Positions 29,712 through 39,341 of a DNA stretch of 64,000 bases are shown piece after piece; position 1 is the stretch's first letter; each line of letters starts with the position of its first letter. This stretch comes from Shinisaurus crocodilurus (lineage: Eukaryota > Chordata > Lepidosauria > Squamata > Shinisauridae): contig CM037879.1 in assembly GCA_021292165.1 (NCBI GenBank), positions 286,538,272-286,602,271 of the forward strand, read 5' to 3'. The notes below the pieces were generated by a model. It ran no database searches. It was not told where the DNA came from and saw nothing but the letters and a program-made list of their open reading frames with translations. The translations under genes and the position numbers were made by a program.

Positions 29712-31511
29712 CTCAGCATCAATGTAGGCTCCTTTTGGCAACTGTTAAATAAAGCACTTCCCCCCTTACCCTTAAAAAAAAATAAAAATAAATCCATACA
29801 CTGAGAGATGGCGGCAAAGCAAAACAAGACTTAATATGATCTTCATTTGGAAGTGAGTAGAACTTTGGTTGAATCATTCATCAAGCTTCGATCCAATTAA
29901 CTCAGGGCCAGCACAGACACGAATTTAAATGTCTAGCAGCTATGGCTTCTCTCCCCCCCCCATTTTTACTCTAGGGTAGGTGCAGGGCCTGCAACCTGGA
30001 TTAGGAATCTAGTGTGGGGGATATGAGGACTTTTAAGATCCAGATCGGGAGGCCCTGTGCCGACCGTAGAGTAAAAAAATAATAATGAAAAGACATGGCT
30101 GCTAGACACATTTAAAGAAATGTCTGTTTTGGCCCTCAGGTACCGCCGATGTTGACAGTTCTTTCACAGTTCCCCGTGAAATTGTTTGGATCGGCTCACG
30201 ACCCAATGGATGCACGTTTGGACCTGAGACATCCCAGTACGGACCTCATTCACACAACACAATGTGGAATGCGTGGGGGCGCGGGGGCGCGGGAGGAGGG
30301 TGCACACTTCCACGCTCGACATCATGCCAACGGGGGAGTGCACATCTCCAACTGTGGCCCCGTGCCGAGATGTAGGGCCACAGCGCAAGGGAGACATGCG
30401 GGTTCCGTTATACTACAAATGCCAAACGAGAACATCCAAAGCAGCTCCAGGGAAGAAGAAGAAGAAGAGGAAGAGAAGATTAAGACCCTTTCTCAGAAAG
30501 CGACAGCAGAACAGAATTAGCAGAAGGCTTGAAAGGAGTTACTATAGCGACCACTCTCACCTCTTCTGGCTCTGACTGCAGGGTGTGAAAAACAGAATGA
30601 CGAAGTATTCTTGAGGCTGGAGGGAGGAGGAGGAGGAGGAGGAGATGCTATCTGAAGCTTTGCAGAGCACAGAGGTAGTCCTTCCCTCACCTTCCACTCT
30701 TCCCTTCTGCATGCGATATGACTGCACCTCCAAGGGTGCTGCAATCAACTTGAGGGCTGCAGGTTGCGGCTGAGGATGCAGTCCAAGGTTGAGCATCAGT
30801 CCTGGGTGTCAGACTCCCTTCTGTCACATGTCCTGCCCTCAGGGCTAGCTGGGCATTAATGTTGCCCCATGTCCTTTTTCTGGCTGGACCCCTAGGCTTT
30901 TTACATACAACTCCGGAATGGAAGCGGGGCCTTGCTGGACCTGCTGGGGTCAGCCCCTGGCATCTACCTAGACTTTGTCGCAAAAACCGTCTGTAATAGC
31001 AAGTGTTGGCTCTGGCTTGGTTGGTTTATTGCTGCATCTTTATTTGTGCACAGTCTAAGTCTTGCGAGAGGGGGTGTGTGTGTCCAACTGCATGGCACAA
31101 GGACTCCTGAATCCAAGAGGAAACAATTTCTGAGATGATCAATTAACACTTGCTGAACGTGCCATGAGCAGGCAGATGCATCTACTGGCTGCAGGCAAGC
31201 CACAAATGGTGCTTGACATGGTGCACATGTGACATTGTGGAAGCTACCCCAATAGCACACAGTTTTTCTTTATTGTTTAAGTGCCTTTGGGGGAGCATAT
31301 TGGAGTTTTTTCAGCCCTCCCTTCATATGTTCCTTTATGAGCAGACGTTCAGGTCAGCATTTATTTTTTTGACAAACACACACCTCACATTTTGATCTCA
31401 GAAATTGCAGAACTGAGAAGCTAAAAGTCATGGTCACCCGGTCTTCCTGGTTTCGTACTATTCCTTGGAATGGGTTGAAATAAGAGAGTTCTAAGGGGGA
31501 AATGTATCCAC
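29712..31511. other. Unassigned 1.8 kb with GAA and GGA runs
   Basis: GAAGAAGAAGAAGAGGAAG near 30456-30475 and GGAGGAGGAGGAGGAGG near 30627-30645 are purine-rich trinucleotide arrays. No repeat family, RNA gene or supported exon is recognised. Reading frames up to about 120 codons look random. Confidence 0.5.
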
Positions 31512-32194
31512 CAGGGATGGGGACTCGGACTCCAGGACTCGACTCGTGAGTCGGACTGAGTCCCCCCTCTGACTTGAGTCCCACTTGAGTCCCAGTATTT
31601 TTAATGGGACTTGAGACTTGACTCGGGACTCGAGACCAAGGACTCTTCAACATCCCTGGGCTGTGCCAGAAGGAGTGGAGAGAAGTGCGATCGCCGGCAA
31701 AGATTTTATTTTTTAAAATCATTTTCCTAAAATGCAACCTTTCAGACATTTTGGGTTTGGCTGCCTCTGCCTGCCTGTCTGGGGTTCCCTGCCTCCTCTG
31801 CCTGCCTGGTCTCTTCTTAACCAGTTCCACAGTTTGAATTGTCCAAGACAAAGGCCTCTGCCTGCCTGCCTGCTTTGGGGTTCCCTGCCTCCTCTGCCTG
31901 CCTGGTTATTTTGGGTTTGTTTGCCTGGTCTGTTCTCATCAAAATCAGTTTGCAGAGTTTTGAAATAAAAAGGCACACTTGTGCCTAGAATTTATTTAAG
32001 CCACACATCTGAAGTAGCCTTATTTTGTTGGGAAAACCCCCCATTGATTTTAATAGGGACTCGTGGAGTCAGCTTTGGGAGTGACTCGTGAGCCACCATT
32101 CTGGACCAAGGACTCGGACTCAGACTCGAGACTCGGGTCCAAAGACTCGTGACTCGACTCGTGACTCGAGACCAAGGACTCTTCAACATCCCTG
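31512..32194. mobile_element. GAGTC-rich hAT-like element, copy 2, with extra terminus
   Basis: Left end CAGGGATGGGGACTCGGACT; right end GGACTCTTCAACATCCCTG. The 8 bp flanks are GTATCCAC / GTAGCCAC (7 of 8). The orientation is opposite to copy 1. A second right-type terminus, again GGACTCTTCAACATCCCTG, ends at 31658. So 31512-31658 is by itself a complete 147 bp mini-element. The following 31659-32194 holds unrelated sequence (repeated CTCTGCCTGCCTG and GGGTTCCCTGCCTCC units) before the outer right end. Confidence 0.85.
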
Positions 32195-32261
32195 GTAGCC
32201 ACCTTGCAAAACAAAGGTTTCTATCCTAAAGATGAACTTGCCCGGTTGTGTTACACAAATA

Positions 32262-33674
32262 CAGTAATACCTTGGATTACGAGCATAATTCATTCCAGAA
32301 CCATGCTTGTAATCCAAAACACTCGCATATCAAAGTGAGTTTTCCCATTAGAAATAATGGGAACTCAGATGATTCGTTCCACAACCATTTACTCACTGCT
32401 TTGCTGGTTCCCTGGCAGGGAGCCCCATGGAGGGAGCCTGCGAAGCAGTGATTAAATGGTGCGTGGAGGGCAGGCACGGCGCAGCCACTCGCTCTGCAGG
32501 TGCCTCGCGCGCTGCCATGCCGGCTCCCGGGCAGGGAAGCGGCACGGCAGCACGCAAGGTGCCCGCAGCGCAAGTGGCCGCACCTCTGTGCCAGGGAGCC
32601 GGCAAAGCACTTTGCCAGCTCCCTGCCAGGGAGCTGCATGGAGGCATTCCCGCTGCTCCCTACCTATTCCAGGGGCGGTTCGCCTCCTCGGCGAGCCGCC
32701 CGCGCTGCCATCGCTGGTCCCGTCGTGTCCCTTGCTGCCCCGGAAGTGACGCGAAGGGACCCTCGCACTGCCGCTTTGCTTGCCAGGGAGCTGCGTGGAG
32801 CTTTGCCAGGGAGCTGCATGGAGGCGTTCCCGCTGCTCCCTGCCTCTTCCAGGGGCGGTTCACCTCCTCGGCGAGCCGCCCGTGCTGCTATCGCCGGTCC
32901 TGTCGCATCCCTTGCTGCCCCGGAAGTGATGCGACGGGACCCTGCAGTTCCCGTCGCGTCACTTCCGGAGCAGCAAGGGACGCGATGGGAACGGCGATAG
33001 CAGCGCGGGCGGCTCGCAGAGAGGCGAGCCCCCGCTGGAAGAGGCAGGGAGCAGCGGGAACGCCTCCACGCAGCTCCCTGGCAAAGTTCCACACAGCTCC
33101 CTGGCAAGTAAAGCGGCAGCGCGAGGTGCAGGCAGAGCGAGCGGCCGCTCACTCGCCTCCATTGGGCTCCCTGACAGGGAGCCCAATGGAGGCGTGGTGC
33201 GGCCTCTCGCTCTGTGTATGCCTCGCGCTGCCGCTTTGCCGGCTCCCAGGCAGGAAGCAGGCAAAGCAGCAGCACGAGGCGCACACAGAGCGAGCGACGC
33301 GGCTCCCTCGCCTCATCTCCATGGGGTGCTTTCCTGGCTCCCGGGGAGGGAGCCAGCGCAGCGGTGCAAGGCGCCGCCGCAGGGGCGCAAGGCGCCCACA
33401 CAGCGAGCAGCCTCACTTCCATGGGGCTCCCAGGCAGGGAGCCGGCGCAGCAGCGCGAGGCGCCCGCAGAGTGAGTGGCTGCGCCTCGCCTCCATGGGGC
33501 TCCCTCCCGGCTAGGCAAAGCTGGGGAGCTGGCACTTTAAGTGCTAGTCGGGGGCACAGCGTGTGGCTCGTGTTCCGAGACACGCTCGTCCTCCAAATCG
33601 AAACAAATGATAAAATTTTGCTCGTTTTACGAGATGCTCGTATACCGAGTTACTCGTAATCCGAGGTATTACTG
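32262..33674. mobile_element. Tc1/mariner Tigger-like non-autonomous element with GC-rich cargo (1413 bp)
   Basis: Ends CAGTAATACCTTGGATTACG and CGTAATCCGAGGTATTACTG are inverted repeats, flanked by TA on both sides (32260-32261 and 33675-33676) as in Tc1/mariner insertions. The CAGTAATACC(T)CGG-type end resembles pogo/Tigger elements. Subterminal AT-rich DNA (32280-32400 and 33550-33670) surrounds about 1.1 kb of GC-rich cargo. The cargo is made of repeated GCTCCCTGGCAGGGAGC-like palindromes and three ETS-like modules. No DDE transposase frame is present. The 410- and 284-codon open frames on opposite strands are stop-poor GC sequence. Confidence 0.8.
32716..32992. repeat. Three ETS-like palindromic modules in the Tigger-like element
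   Basis: At 32716-32761, 32896-32941 and 32947-32992 the pattern GGTCCCGTCG ... CCGGAAGTGACGCGA recurs, the third inverted (TCGCGTCACTTCCGG). Spacer TTGCTGCC replaces the symmetrical centre found at 26.8 kb. The flanking AGCCGCCCGCGCTGCCATCG is also repeated. Confidence 0.8.
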
Positions 33675-33750
33675 TATGGCTGAATTCTGAGCATGCCAGG
33701 TGAAGCAAACCTAGAGAGCCATCAATGGCTACTAGACAAGATGGCTAGAT

Positions 33751-33886
33751 CATGGCTCTCCAACTTTGGGTCCTCAGATGTTGCTGGCCTACAGCTCCCA
33801 GCATACCCAGTCAGTATGGCTAATGGCAAGGGATTCTGGGAGCTGTAGTCCAGCAACATCTGGGGACCCAAGGTTGGAGAGCCCTG
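33751..33886. mobile_element. Family K-like hAT MITE
   Basis: Ends CATGGCTCTCCAACTTTGGG and CCCAAGGTTGGAGAGCCCTG. Flanks GGCTAGAT / TGCTAGAT (7 of 8) are of nnnTAnnn type. A longer loop than other K copies. Confidence 0.85.
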
Positions 33887-33999
33887 TGCTAGATACTGCC
33901 TCCAGTAGCAGAGGCAGTATGCCTCTCAAAACCAGTTCCTGGAGAACGTGAGTGGGAGAGTGCTATTGCACTCATGTCCTGCTTTTGGACTTCCCATAG

Positions 34000-34443
34000 C
34001 AGAGGTGGTGTTAGGGGGTGGCCCACTAGGGCTGGAGCCCTGAAACTTTCATTTGGAGCCCCAACTCTCTGGAAGGCCCTCTGCCCCACACCCGCTGTCC
34101 AGGGACACCTTCTGAAATAAAGGTACAGGGGCCCTGATGATCTCTGTTGCATCGGATCCCCCTGGATTAGCTGGCTTTTTGCCCACATGTGCTTCCCCTT
34201 CTGCCCACCCCCCTTGAATCTTTCTGCCTGAGGTTTTTTTCCTGGCATCTAATGCCCTCCTCTTCCCTGTCCATATATCCTTTTTTACAAATAGGGGTGC
34301 CCTTAGGAGACAGGGTTCTTTAAAGATGCACACACAGAGAAAGAGACTTTAGAGCACATATAAATTAGAATATGCAAATCTGTACTTTTTTTTGTCCTGT
34401 AGGCCTGAGCCCCAGGTCATTTTGATACCTAGCACCATCCCTG
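34000..34443. mobile_element. hAT element, 444 bp
   Basis: Ends CAGAGGTGGTGTTAGGGGG and TACCTAGCACCATCCCTG are inverted repeats. A perfect 8 bp duplication TCCCATAG (33992-33999 and 34444-34451). No coding frame for a transposase. Confidence 0.9.
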
Positions 34444-34605
34444 TCCCATAGGCATCTGGTTTGAGAGTTTCAGAACAGAATGCTGGAATAGATAGGCCTT
34501 TGTTTTGATCCCGCATTATGCTCTTATCTTCTTAAGAGTTTCAAAATGAGGGAGCAAGAGAATCTCAGCTGACAGTTCGATTGTCTGTTGGGATGGCACA
34601 CTTGG

Positions 34606-34720
34606 CAGGGATGACAATTCAGTGGCTGAGCACATGGCTGGCATGCAGAAGGACCCAGGATCAGCCAGCAGGTGCTGGGGAAAACAATATCTAGATGGAC
34701 AAATCAGCTGACTTGGTATA
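34606..34720 (+). mobile_element. SINE-B fragment
   Basis: TTCAGTGGCTGAGCACATGG and GGCATGCAGAAGGACCCAGG mark the head. The 3' half is lost or rearranged. Confidence 0.65.
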
Positions 34721-34928
34721 AAGCCAGTGTGGCATAGTGGTGAGAGTGCTGGACTGGGACTCGGGAGATCCGGGTTCTAGTCCCTGCTAAGGCCATGAAA
34801 CTCACTGGGTGACTTTGGGCCAGTCACTGACTCTCAGCCTTACCTACCTCACAGGGTTGTTGTGAGGATAAAATGGAGAGGAGGATGAGGATTATGTAAG
34901 CTGCCTTGGGTTCCTTGCAAGAAAAAAG
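34721..34928 (+). mobile_element. SINE-A without tail
   Basis: From AAAGCCAGTGTGGCATAGTG to GGTTCCTTGCAAGAAAAAAG. The TATAAATATAATAAAT tail is missing. Confidence 0.9.
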
Positions 34929-35336
34929 GCCCTGCTAGTTTTCATAAGGCTTCAGAAGACTCCAGTCCTTTGCTGAGACAACATCTTTCTATAGCTCAGC
35001 TAGTAGAATGCTCTGGGAGCTACCCAGATCCCGGGTTGTGGCTCACTGTAACCTGTTGTGATTATGCATTGACTTGGGTTGACCAGTGGTTTGCTTTGCT
35101 GTGACTCACCTTGATCTGACTTATCATGCTTTGATTCACCTGAACTGACTGACTTACTTTGACATGACTAATTTGACATGAGATATTTATTGCAACTTGA
35201 TCTACTCAGTCCTGCTTTGTTGTAATCTGGTTTCAACCTGACTTACTTGGCTGAATCTGACTGACTTCAGCCTGGATCTGCTTGACTCAGCTTGACTCAA
35301 GCCTGACAAAACAGAATATTTTTTACTTCTTGCGGC
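34929..35336. other. Unassigned; TGACT/TGATT-rich stretch
   Basis: From about 35060 to 35310 the words TGACTT, TGACTCA, TGATTCA and TGACTGACTT recur every 8-20 bp. Three exact TGACTCA (AP-1-type) words lie near 35101, 35283 and 35293. No exact period, so it is not a simple satellite. Confidence 0.5.
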
Positions 35337-35736
35337 TAGGGATGTGTGCAGATTTCATTTGGGGGGCGGAAGTCTGGCGAACTCGCCAGGCTCAACCCCT
35401 CGAACTCCATCCCACCTACCTGCTTCCCCAGCTCGACTCGCATTCTCCCGAGCCGAGCTGGGGGGAAGCGACTTCCGGGTTCCTGGCGGGCCGCTTTTTA
35501 CATAGAAAATGCTGTAAGACATGCCCAAAACAGCAGCAATTTGCACAAGTTACGCAAATTGCAGCAGCTTTTAACGTATCTTACACCATTTTCTATGTAA
35601 AAATCTGCCCGCCAGGAACACAGAAGCTCGCTGAGTGGCTCGGCGTACGTTCACTTTTGGCTCGGCTCGGCGGGTGCAGCAGCAGTGTCTGCCGAGCAAG
35701 AGGCAGGTCAGGTCCCTGGTGGGCTGCCCACCACTA
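35337..35736 (+). mobile_element. Family F foldback MITE, complete (400 bp)
   Basis: Start TAGGGATGTGTGCAG, end GCTGCCCACCACTA. The hairpin pairs TTTTTACATAGAAAATG (about 35494-35510) with CATTTTCTATGTAAAAA (about 35587-35603), extended by TTCCTGGCGGGC and GCCCGCCAGGAA. Loop TTGCACAAGTTACGCAAATT. Confidence 0.75.
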
Positions 35737-35915
35737 ACAACCCCATGGTGCCCCCACAGTGTTTAGTACATCCCATGGCCCCATCTGCCAAATTTACCGT
35801 AGATTTTTTTTCCTGCTCCCACTGTGTTTGCTGACACTGCCAATGTCTCATGCTGCCAACAGTTCCTCCCTTCCACTTCAATTTCCCTTTACCCACTCCC
35901 GATCTCCACTCCAAC

Positions 35916-36518
35916 ATCATCAAGTCAGGCGATCACTCGTGACCGAGTAAGATTGTCTTCCGGGATAAAAGGAGGAAATTCTAAAGAAGATTGTGTAGAC
36001 TCTAGCGATGGGTCCGTAAGTGACTGTGGAGGCCAATTCTAGATCCACACAGCTTCCCACAGTGAGGACACAGGTTACCAGATAGAAGATGGTCCTGTAA
36101 AGGATTCGTTTGACGTGCTTTTCGCTTAGCACGTTTCTCCCTTTCACCTTGCACTCGGGCTTCTTCAAAGTCCATGGAACCTTTGTGAAAGGCCAACCTC
36201 CATTTAGATCGTTCATGTGCCAGAGCTTCCCAGTTTTCGATGTTTATATTGCATTTTTTTAGATTAGCCTTATGAACATCTTTAAACCTCTTATATTGAC
36301 CACCGATATTCCGCTTTCCATCCTTGAATTGGGAGTAAAGTAACTGCTTTGGGAGACGGCAGTCAGGCATTCGAACAACATGAGCGGTCCACTGAAGTTG
36401 GCGTTGAAGGATCATTTTTTCAATGCTAGTAGTCTTTGCTTCTTCCAGTACACTGACATTTGTTCGTCTATCTTCCCAAGTAATTCGCAGGATTTTCCGG
36501 AGGCAACGTTGATGAAAC
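35916..36518 (-). mobile_element. Non-LTR retrotransposon 3' fragment (second copy)
   Basis: The minus-strand open frame 36002-36520 (172 codons) carries RCLRKILRITWEDRRTNVSV, then WTAHVVRMPD, and ends with CPHCGKLCGSRIGLHSHLRT. That is a CxxC...HxxxH zinc-finger-like C-terminus typical of this LINE group. It is the same family as 1511-2684 but without the 28 bp deletion, so it keeps the C-terminus in frame. It lacks the reverse transcriptase core. It is not a host zinc-finger gene. Confidence 0.85.
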
Positions 36519-36632
36519 ACAAACTCCTGCCTTAAAACCTGGAGGGCTTCTGCCAGTCAGTGTCAACAATACTGGGCTAGATGGACCAATGGTCTTTCTC
36601 AGTAGAAGGCAGCTTCCTGTATTCCACTATGT
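36519..36632 (+). mobile_element. SINE-B, 3' half
   Basis: AACTCCTGCCTTAAAACCTG, then TCAACAATACTGGGCTAGAT and AGAAGGCAGCTTCCTGTAT. Confidence 0.85.
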
Positions 36633-36771
36633 CTTGTGGACGCAATAAATCTGCTATAGTTGCAGAATATACCTCTGCAGAAGCTGCTTTGTAAGTATTT
36701 GAAGAAGACCGCCAGTGGTTCTTTTCCTTCCGCTCATGGTTCCTTAGATCGATCCCACAGTCTGCAGAGAC

Positions 36772-37190
36772 TAGGAATGCATGAAAAATTAATTTCAGTT
36801 CATTTTTGATTAGGATTTACCCAGTTCGCACCTTCCAGATTGAACATGGACTAGTCTCGGACGCAATCTGCGGCCGAAGTCAACACATTTCAAAGATGCA
36901 CACACTTGATGTGTGCAATTGAAAAATATGCACAAAAATACGCATGGTTTTTCATGAGAAAAAGAAAGAAAAACAAAGCTTGCAATCTGAGACAGACTTG
37001 AGTTGGAATGAGCTTCAAGATGGAATTCGGAGAACTCCGCCAAGCCTGAGTTTTGCTGATTTGCACAATCTGAGCAGAGGCTAAGCACAAATAAAATGTA
37101 CAAGCCCAAGGCAAGAGAAGCAACTGATGGCAACGTGGCTACTGCAAAGCTGTTTTCCCTCCCTGCATCTGTGATAAACTTGCCTATGTA
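36772..37190 (+). mobile_element. Family T MITE
   Basis: CTAGGAATGCATGAAAAATT start, GTTCATTTTTGATTAGGATT, CAGTTCGCACCTTCCAGATT. Close to 60474-60796. The right border is approximate. Confidence 0.55.
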
Positions 37191-37590
37191 TATCATGTCT
37201 TCAAAAATAGTTTTTTTTATTAAAAAATAAAGAAAATAGCAAGTATATTACTACCATACAACCCATTTGCCATTTTTGTCAAAGGATTATAGAAAAAGGG
37301 CACAGAAGTAATGTTTAACATTCTGGTTGGAGCAAAATATTTAATTGCTAAGACTTGGAAGTGACAGAAGGCACCAAATATTGAGGTAAGAAAGGGATAT
37401 TTTGCTTATCGGCTAAATGAGCTTAATTAAATTTTGAGACGGTTGAACTATGGAAAGCTTCAGATAGGTGAAAGTGTCGGTTCCTGTCAAACGTGGAGAT
37501 AATGTTATTGGTGTATTTTAGGTATGGATATTATTGAACTAGACTTGAAGTGAATATGAGAGTCTCTCCTTCGGTGAAATATCAGGGATT
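37191..37590. other. No recognised feature
   Basis: AT-rich DNA with no repeat family or exon identified. Confidence 0.5.
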
Positions 37591-37692
37591 TTGAGGGACA
37601 TCATAAGGAGAGCCATGCTGGATGAGGCCATAGGTCCACCTAGTCCAGGATCCTACCTCCCACAGTAGAAAACCAGATGAAATCCAAGGTTT
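37591..37692 (-). mobile_element. CR1/L3-like fragment
   Basis: ATAAGGAGAGCCATGCTGGA and CACCTAGTCCAGGATCCTAC are the reversed family 3' end. Confidence 0.75.
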
Positions 37693-37868
37693 TACTGTAC
37701 CTAGGGAGGTGGTGGGCTCTCCCACTCTGGAGGCATTCAAGGTGCAGCTGGACAGCCATCTGTCAGGAATGCTTTGACTTGGATTCCTGCATTGAGCAGG
37801 GGGTTGGACTCGATGGCCTTGTAGGCCCCTTCCAACTCTACTTTTCTATGATTCTATTATTCTAATCC
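37693..37868 (+). mobile_element. CR1 3' end
   Basis: It starts CTAGGGAGGTGGTGGGCTC (coding LREVVGSP) and runs through GAGCAGGGGGTTGGACTCG to a TTCTATGATTCTATTATTC tail. Confidence 0.9.
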
Positions 37869-37957
37869 CTCTTTTTAAAGCCATCTAAGCCAGTGGTAGT
37901 CACCCCATTTCACAGTATGGAATCCCATACATTTTTGTTAATGTATAAATTATCAAA

Positions 37958-38115
37958 TGTGGCTTACGCTGGCTCAGCTTGTCTGAGTGTGGAAAGCTAA
38001 GCAGGGTGAAGCCTGGTTATTACTTGGATGGGAGACCCCTCCTCTAGTTTCCTGCATTGAGCAGGGGGTTGGACTCGATAGCCTTGTAGGCTCCTTCCAA
38101 CTCTATGATCTATGA
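37958..38115 (+). mobile_element. 5S-SINE, plus orientation
   Basis: GCTCAGCTTGTCTGAGTGTG, then AAAGCTAAGCAGGGTGAAGC (5S A-box region), CTTGGATGGGAGACC (5S C box) and a CR1-like 3' part (TTGAGCAGGGGGTTGGACTC) ending TATGATCTATGAA. The tail of about 65 bp matches the 3' UTR of CR1 at 23368-23790. Confidence 0.9.
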
Positions 38116-38499
38116 AAGCTATGAAATTAAGTGCATTTGGGAAGCACTTTCTTTTCCCTGTCATCATGAACCTACTGCCCATAAATGTCACTGAGTGACC
38201 CCCCCCCCCGAGGTCTAGCATTAATTCAAGAGCTTTCATTACATTCACGAAATGATTCTTTTTGGGCTGGGTGGGTGTGGAGGCATGTCTGCACATCTCA
38301 AAAGTTGACGCAGGGAAGCAGAACATCAAGACAAGACATGCAATCAAAGTAGTGGAATTTCTTGTGGGGGCAGGTGGGCATTGCTGGGCATCTCTAAACT
38401 GGGTAGACAACCTTCACCTTGAACCAAGGGAGGGTGTTCTTACACTGGGGCCAGCCCTGCCATTAAACAGAGTGAGGCAACTACCTCAGGCGGAAGATC
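38116..38499. other. No recognised feature
   Basis: Unassigned DNA, with a C10 run near 38200. Confidence 0.5.
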
Positions 38500-39024
38500 T
38501 AGGGATGAGTGAATTTGCCAGTTTTACTTTTTCCCCACATTTGAATTTTTTTTTAAAAAAAAAATCTTAAGGTCTTTCTTTTCCAAATATGAACTTGGTG
38601 AATTTGGGTAAATTCTTATTGAAACCAAACTGAGACGAAATTCTCAACCATCTGCACTGGCCAAATCCAATAGGTACAACTTTTCTCAGCATGAAGAGGA
38701 CCATGATGTACCTGCCTGCCATGGAGGTGTTACTGATGAGGAGCCCGTCAAGAAAAAAAAAAAAAGAGGTGGCTGGCAACCCTAATTCAGCACCACAAAC
38801 ATGGCTGAATACGCAGAGATTCAAACCCAGACTTTTGAGAGCAAAACACTCAGAGCCCTGGGCCTGGATGGATGGATCTGCCAGTTCCAGTGTCTCCTGC
38901 ATTCAACTTTGTTTTTTTTTTTTTAATCTCAAGGGTGAGTTTTTTTTGTTATTGCTCTGAATGTTGCAAAGTGTCGTAAATTCTTATCAAAACTGAACTG
39001 AAACAAAATTCTCGCTCGTCCCTA
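38500..39024 (+). mobile_element. Family T MITE(s)
   Basis: Start TAGGGATGAGTGAATTTGCC, end TCGCTCGTCCCTA. Two similar halves (GAAACCAAACTGAGACGAAA near 38620 and ACTGAACTGAAACAAAATTC near 38991) suggest one element duplicated or two nested. Confidence 0.55.
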
Positions 39025-39079
39025 AGATTAAACTGCTAGTCCAGTTTGCTTATGTATGCAGGAAGAGGGGGAAGGGTCG

Positions 39080-39285
39080 TGGATCAGTGGCAGAGCCCCT
39101 GCTTTGCATGCAGAAGGTCCCAGGTTCGATCCCCGGCATCTCCAGGTAGGGCTGGAAAAACTCCTGCCTGAAACCCTGGAGAGCCATTGCTGCCAGTCGG
39201 TGTCGACAATACTGGGCTAGATGGACCAAGGGTCTGACTCAGTAGAAGGCAGCTTCCTTTGTTCCTATGTCTTCTCCTTTGCCTC
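39080..39285 (+). mobile_element. SINE-B, full length
   Basis: A box GTGGATCAGTGGCAGAG and B box GGTTCGATCCC are intact. Then CATCTCCAGGTAGGGCTGG, GAGAGCCATTGCTGCCAGTC and the end AAGGCAGCTTCCTTTGTTCC. This is the best copy in the window for a consensus. Confidence 0.95.
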
Positions 39286-39341
39286 AGGTAGCAAGATGTC
39301 TTAGGACAGCCTTGTTCTTACATTCTTACCTCTCATTATAG

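Larger units (their letters stand above)
33690..34540 (+). mobile_element. CR1/L3-like 3' UTR with two hAT insertions
   Basis: Pieces 33690-33742, 33895-33991 and 34452-34540 join in order (ATCAATGGCTACTAGACAAG; ACTGCCTCCAGTAGCAGAGG; GAATGCTGGAATAGATAGG). They match the 53.85-54.07 kb copy. Confidence 0.8.

Noticed and set aside
32427..33659. Open frame of 410 codons (and 284 codons on the other strand) as a protein gene
   Set aside because: Both strands are open at once, the DNA is GC-rich and palindromic, and the region is cargo inside a TA-flanked transposon. No domain or sensible composition (Arg/Ala/Gly repeats).
36002..36520. Host C2H2 zinc-finger gene
   Set aside because: The CPHC...HSHLRTH end belongs to the C-terminus of a LINE whose other copy at 1.5-2.7 kb carries YADD.
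37958..38115. 5S rRNA gene
   Set aside because: Only the promoter-containing part is 5S-like; it is fused to a CR1-like tail and recurs as dispersed copies.
39080..39285. tRNA gene
   Set aside because: A and B boxes are present but no cloverleaf, acceptor stem or anticodon arm; it is the head of a dispersed SINE. The same applies to every SINE-A head.
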